Source: Thiosocius teredinicola (GTDB lineage Bacteria; Pseudomonadota; Gammaproteobacteria; Chromatiales; Chromatiaceae). Taken from it: a stretch of 64,000 nucleotides of DNA. The stretch lies in the NCBI RefSeq assembly GCF_002009425.1, contig NZ_CP019936.1, forward strand, positions 977,001 to 1,041,000, written 5' to 3'. How positions within the stretch are numbered: position 1 is the stretch's first letter; every line of letters starts with the position of its first letter. The notes beneath the pieces are model-generated. The model saw nothing but the letters and a program-made list of their open reading frames with translations. It was not told where the DNA came from and did no database searches. Shown in pieces: positions 63,675 to 64,000 of the stretch. A program made the translations under genes and the position numbers.

Positions 63675-64000
63675 TTAGTCGACGATCTTGATCTTCGCCT
63701 TGACCAGGCGCGCATCCACGTCGGCTTCAGCGTCCAGCCAATCCTGGCGTCCGTCACCGGCGAACCCCTGGGCCTCGCTGCGCAGGTAGGCGGCTTCGGA
63801 GATCATCTGGTGGCGCTCTGCCGACGATATGGCGCCGTACACTTTGGCGGCTTTCTTGCTCGTTGCTTTTTTAGCAGTCGACTTTTTTGCAACTGCTTTT
63901 TTCTTGCTGACGGCTTTCTTCGCCGATGCTTTCTTTTTGGTTGTTTTCTTTTTTGTCGCTTTCTTCTTTTCGTCCGATATCGTGTCGCTGCCGGATGCTT
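63675..64000 (-). CDS. Lysine-rich DUF2934 protein (partial)
   Basis: The 108 visible residues are the C-terminus; the start is outside the window. The first 55 are Lys/Ala/Thr repeats (KKKATKKKTTKKKASAKKAV) like histone H1-type or AlgP proteins. The end is a DUF2934 motif: AERHQMISEAAYLRSEAQGF, GRQDWLDAEADVDARL. Probably DNA-binding, nucleoid-associated. Confidence 0.8.
   Translation of the reverse strand, partial: ASGSDTISDEKKKATKKKTTKKKASAKKAVSKKKAVAKKSTAKKATSKKAAKVYGAISSAERHQMISEAAYLRSEAQGFAGDGRQDWLDAEADVDARLVKAKIKIVD

Noticed and set aside
1-64000. Integron integrase gene
   Set aside because: No tyrosine recombinase motifs were found in either strand; cassette polarity puts it left of the window.
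1-64000. tRNA or rRNA genes
   Set aside because: No cloverleaf-forming or ribosomal sequence was recognised.

Overview
The window is dominated by a large integron gene-cassette array (about 1-53256), followed by ordinary chromosome (about 54450-64000). The array holds 91 attC sites (90 complete, one halved). All share one architecture of 131-135 bp except one of 87 bp. They separate about 92 short cassettes, numbered 1-92 here in order. Almost every cassette carries one promoterless-looking gene of 60-200 codons on the + strand that stops at, inside or just past the next attC. No integrase is visible; from cassette polarity it should lie to the left of the window. Size, near-uniform attC sites and a chromosomal flank point to a sedentary chromosomal integron. 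Flank genes (FeMo-co-binding domain protein, CGFS glutaredoxin, BolA, GST, DUF2934) suggest an environmental gammaproteobacterium, possibly nitrogen-fixing; that is inference.

Cassette cargo is typical of large integrons: many small membrane proteins, lipoproteins and secreted proteins, plus families recalled as immunity-like or uncharacterised (WapI/DUF6228-like, DUF6756-like, DUF4375, DUF5071, DUF1493, DUF805, DUF3592). There are also HEPN-like and NYN/PIN-like proteins, a YdeI/OmpD-associated protein, a GFA protein, a LysE exporter, YidD, monooxygenases, two phosphatase types and one inverted ParD/ParE toxin-antitoxin pair. Several cassettes are recent duplicates (48/54, 24/39, 34/84, 55/86, 22/51). 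Two families without a conventional gene recur: family A (cassettes 8, 30, 36, 57, 59, 92) has two tiny overlapping ORFs and a conserved hairpin; family B (10, 15, 18, 43, 61, 77, 85) has an invariant 25-codon ORF, a hairpin and a decaying second ORF.

The outer core of each cassette is self-complementary: R' at its left edge is the reverse complement of R'' at its right edge in all testable cassettes but two (69 and 90). This gives an internal test of cassette boundaries. Inside the attC, an L-box dinucleotide pair co-varies (TT/AA or GT/AC).

Insertion sequences interrupt the array: an IS3-type element (43344-45844) carrying a nested IS110, an IS30 inside cassette 88, and an IS3-type element (53257-54450) cutting cassette 92 and forming the boundary with the chromosome. 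The first is flanked by a cassette fragment and half an attC, indicating an adjacent deletion.

The right flank holds a conserved hypothetical gene, about 1.35 kb without a supportable gene, a rhodanese, a GNAT acetyltransferase and a GIY-YIG/DUF123 protein. Then come a minus-strand set (AAA+ ATPase, FeMo-co-domain protein, GST), a monooxygenase, a rhodanese-ankyrin/CGFS glutaredoxin/BolA operon, a helical protein and a partial lysine-rich DUF2934 protein.
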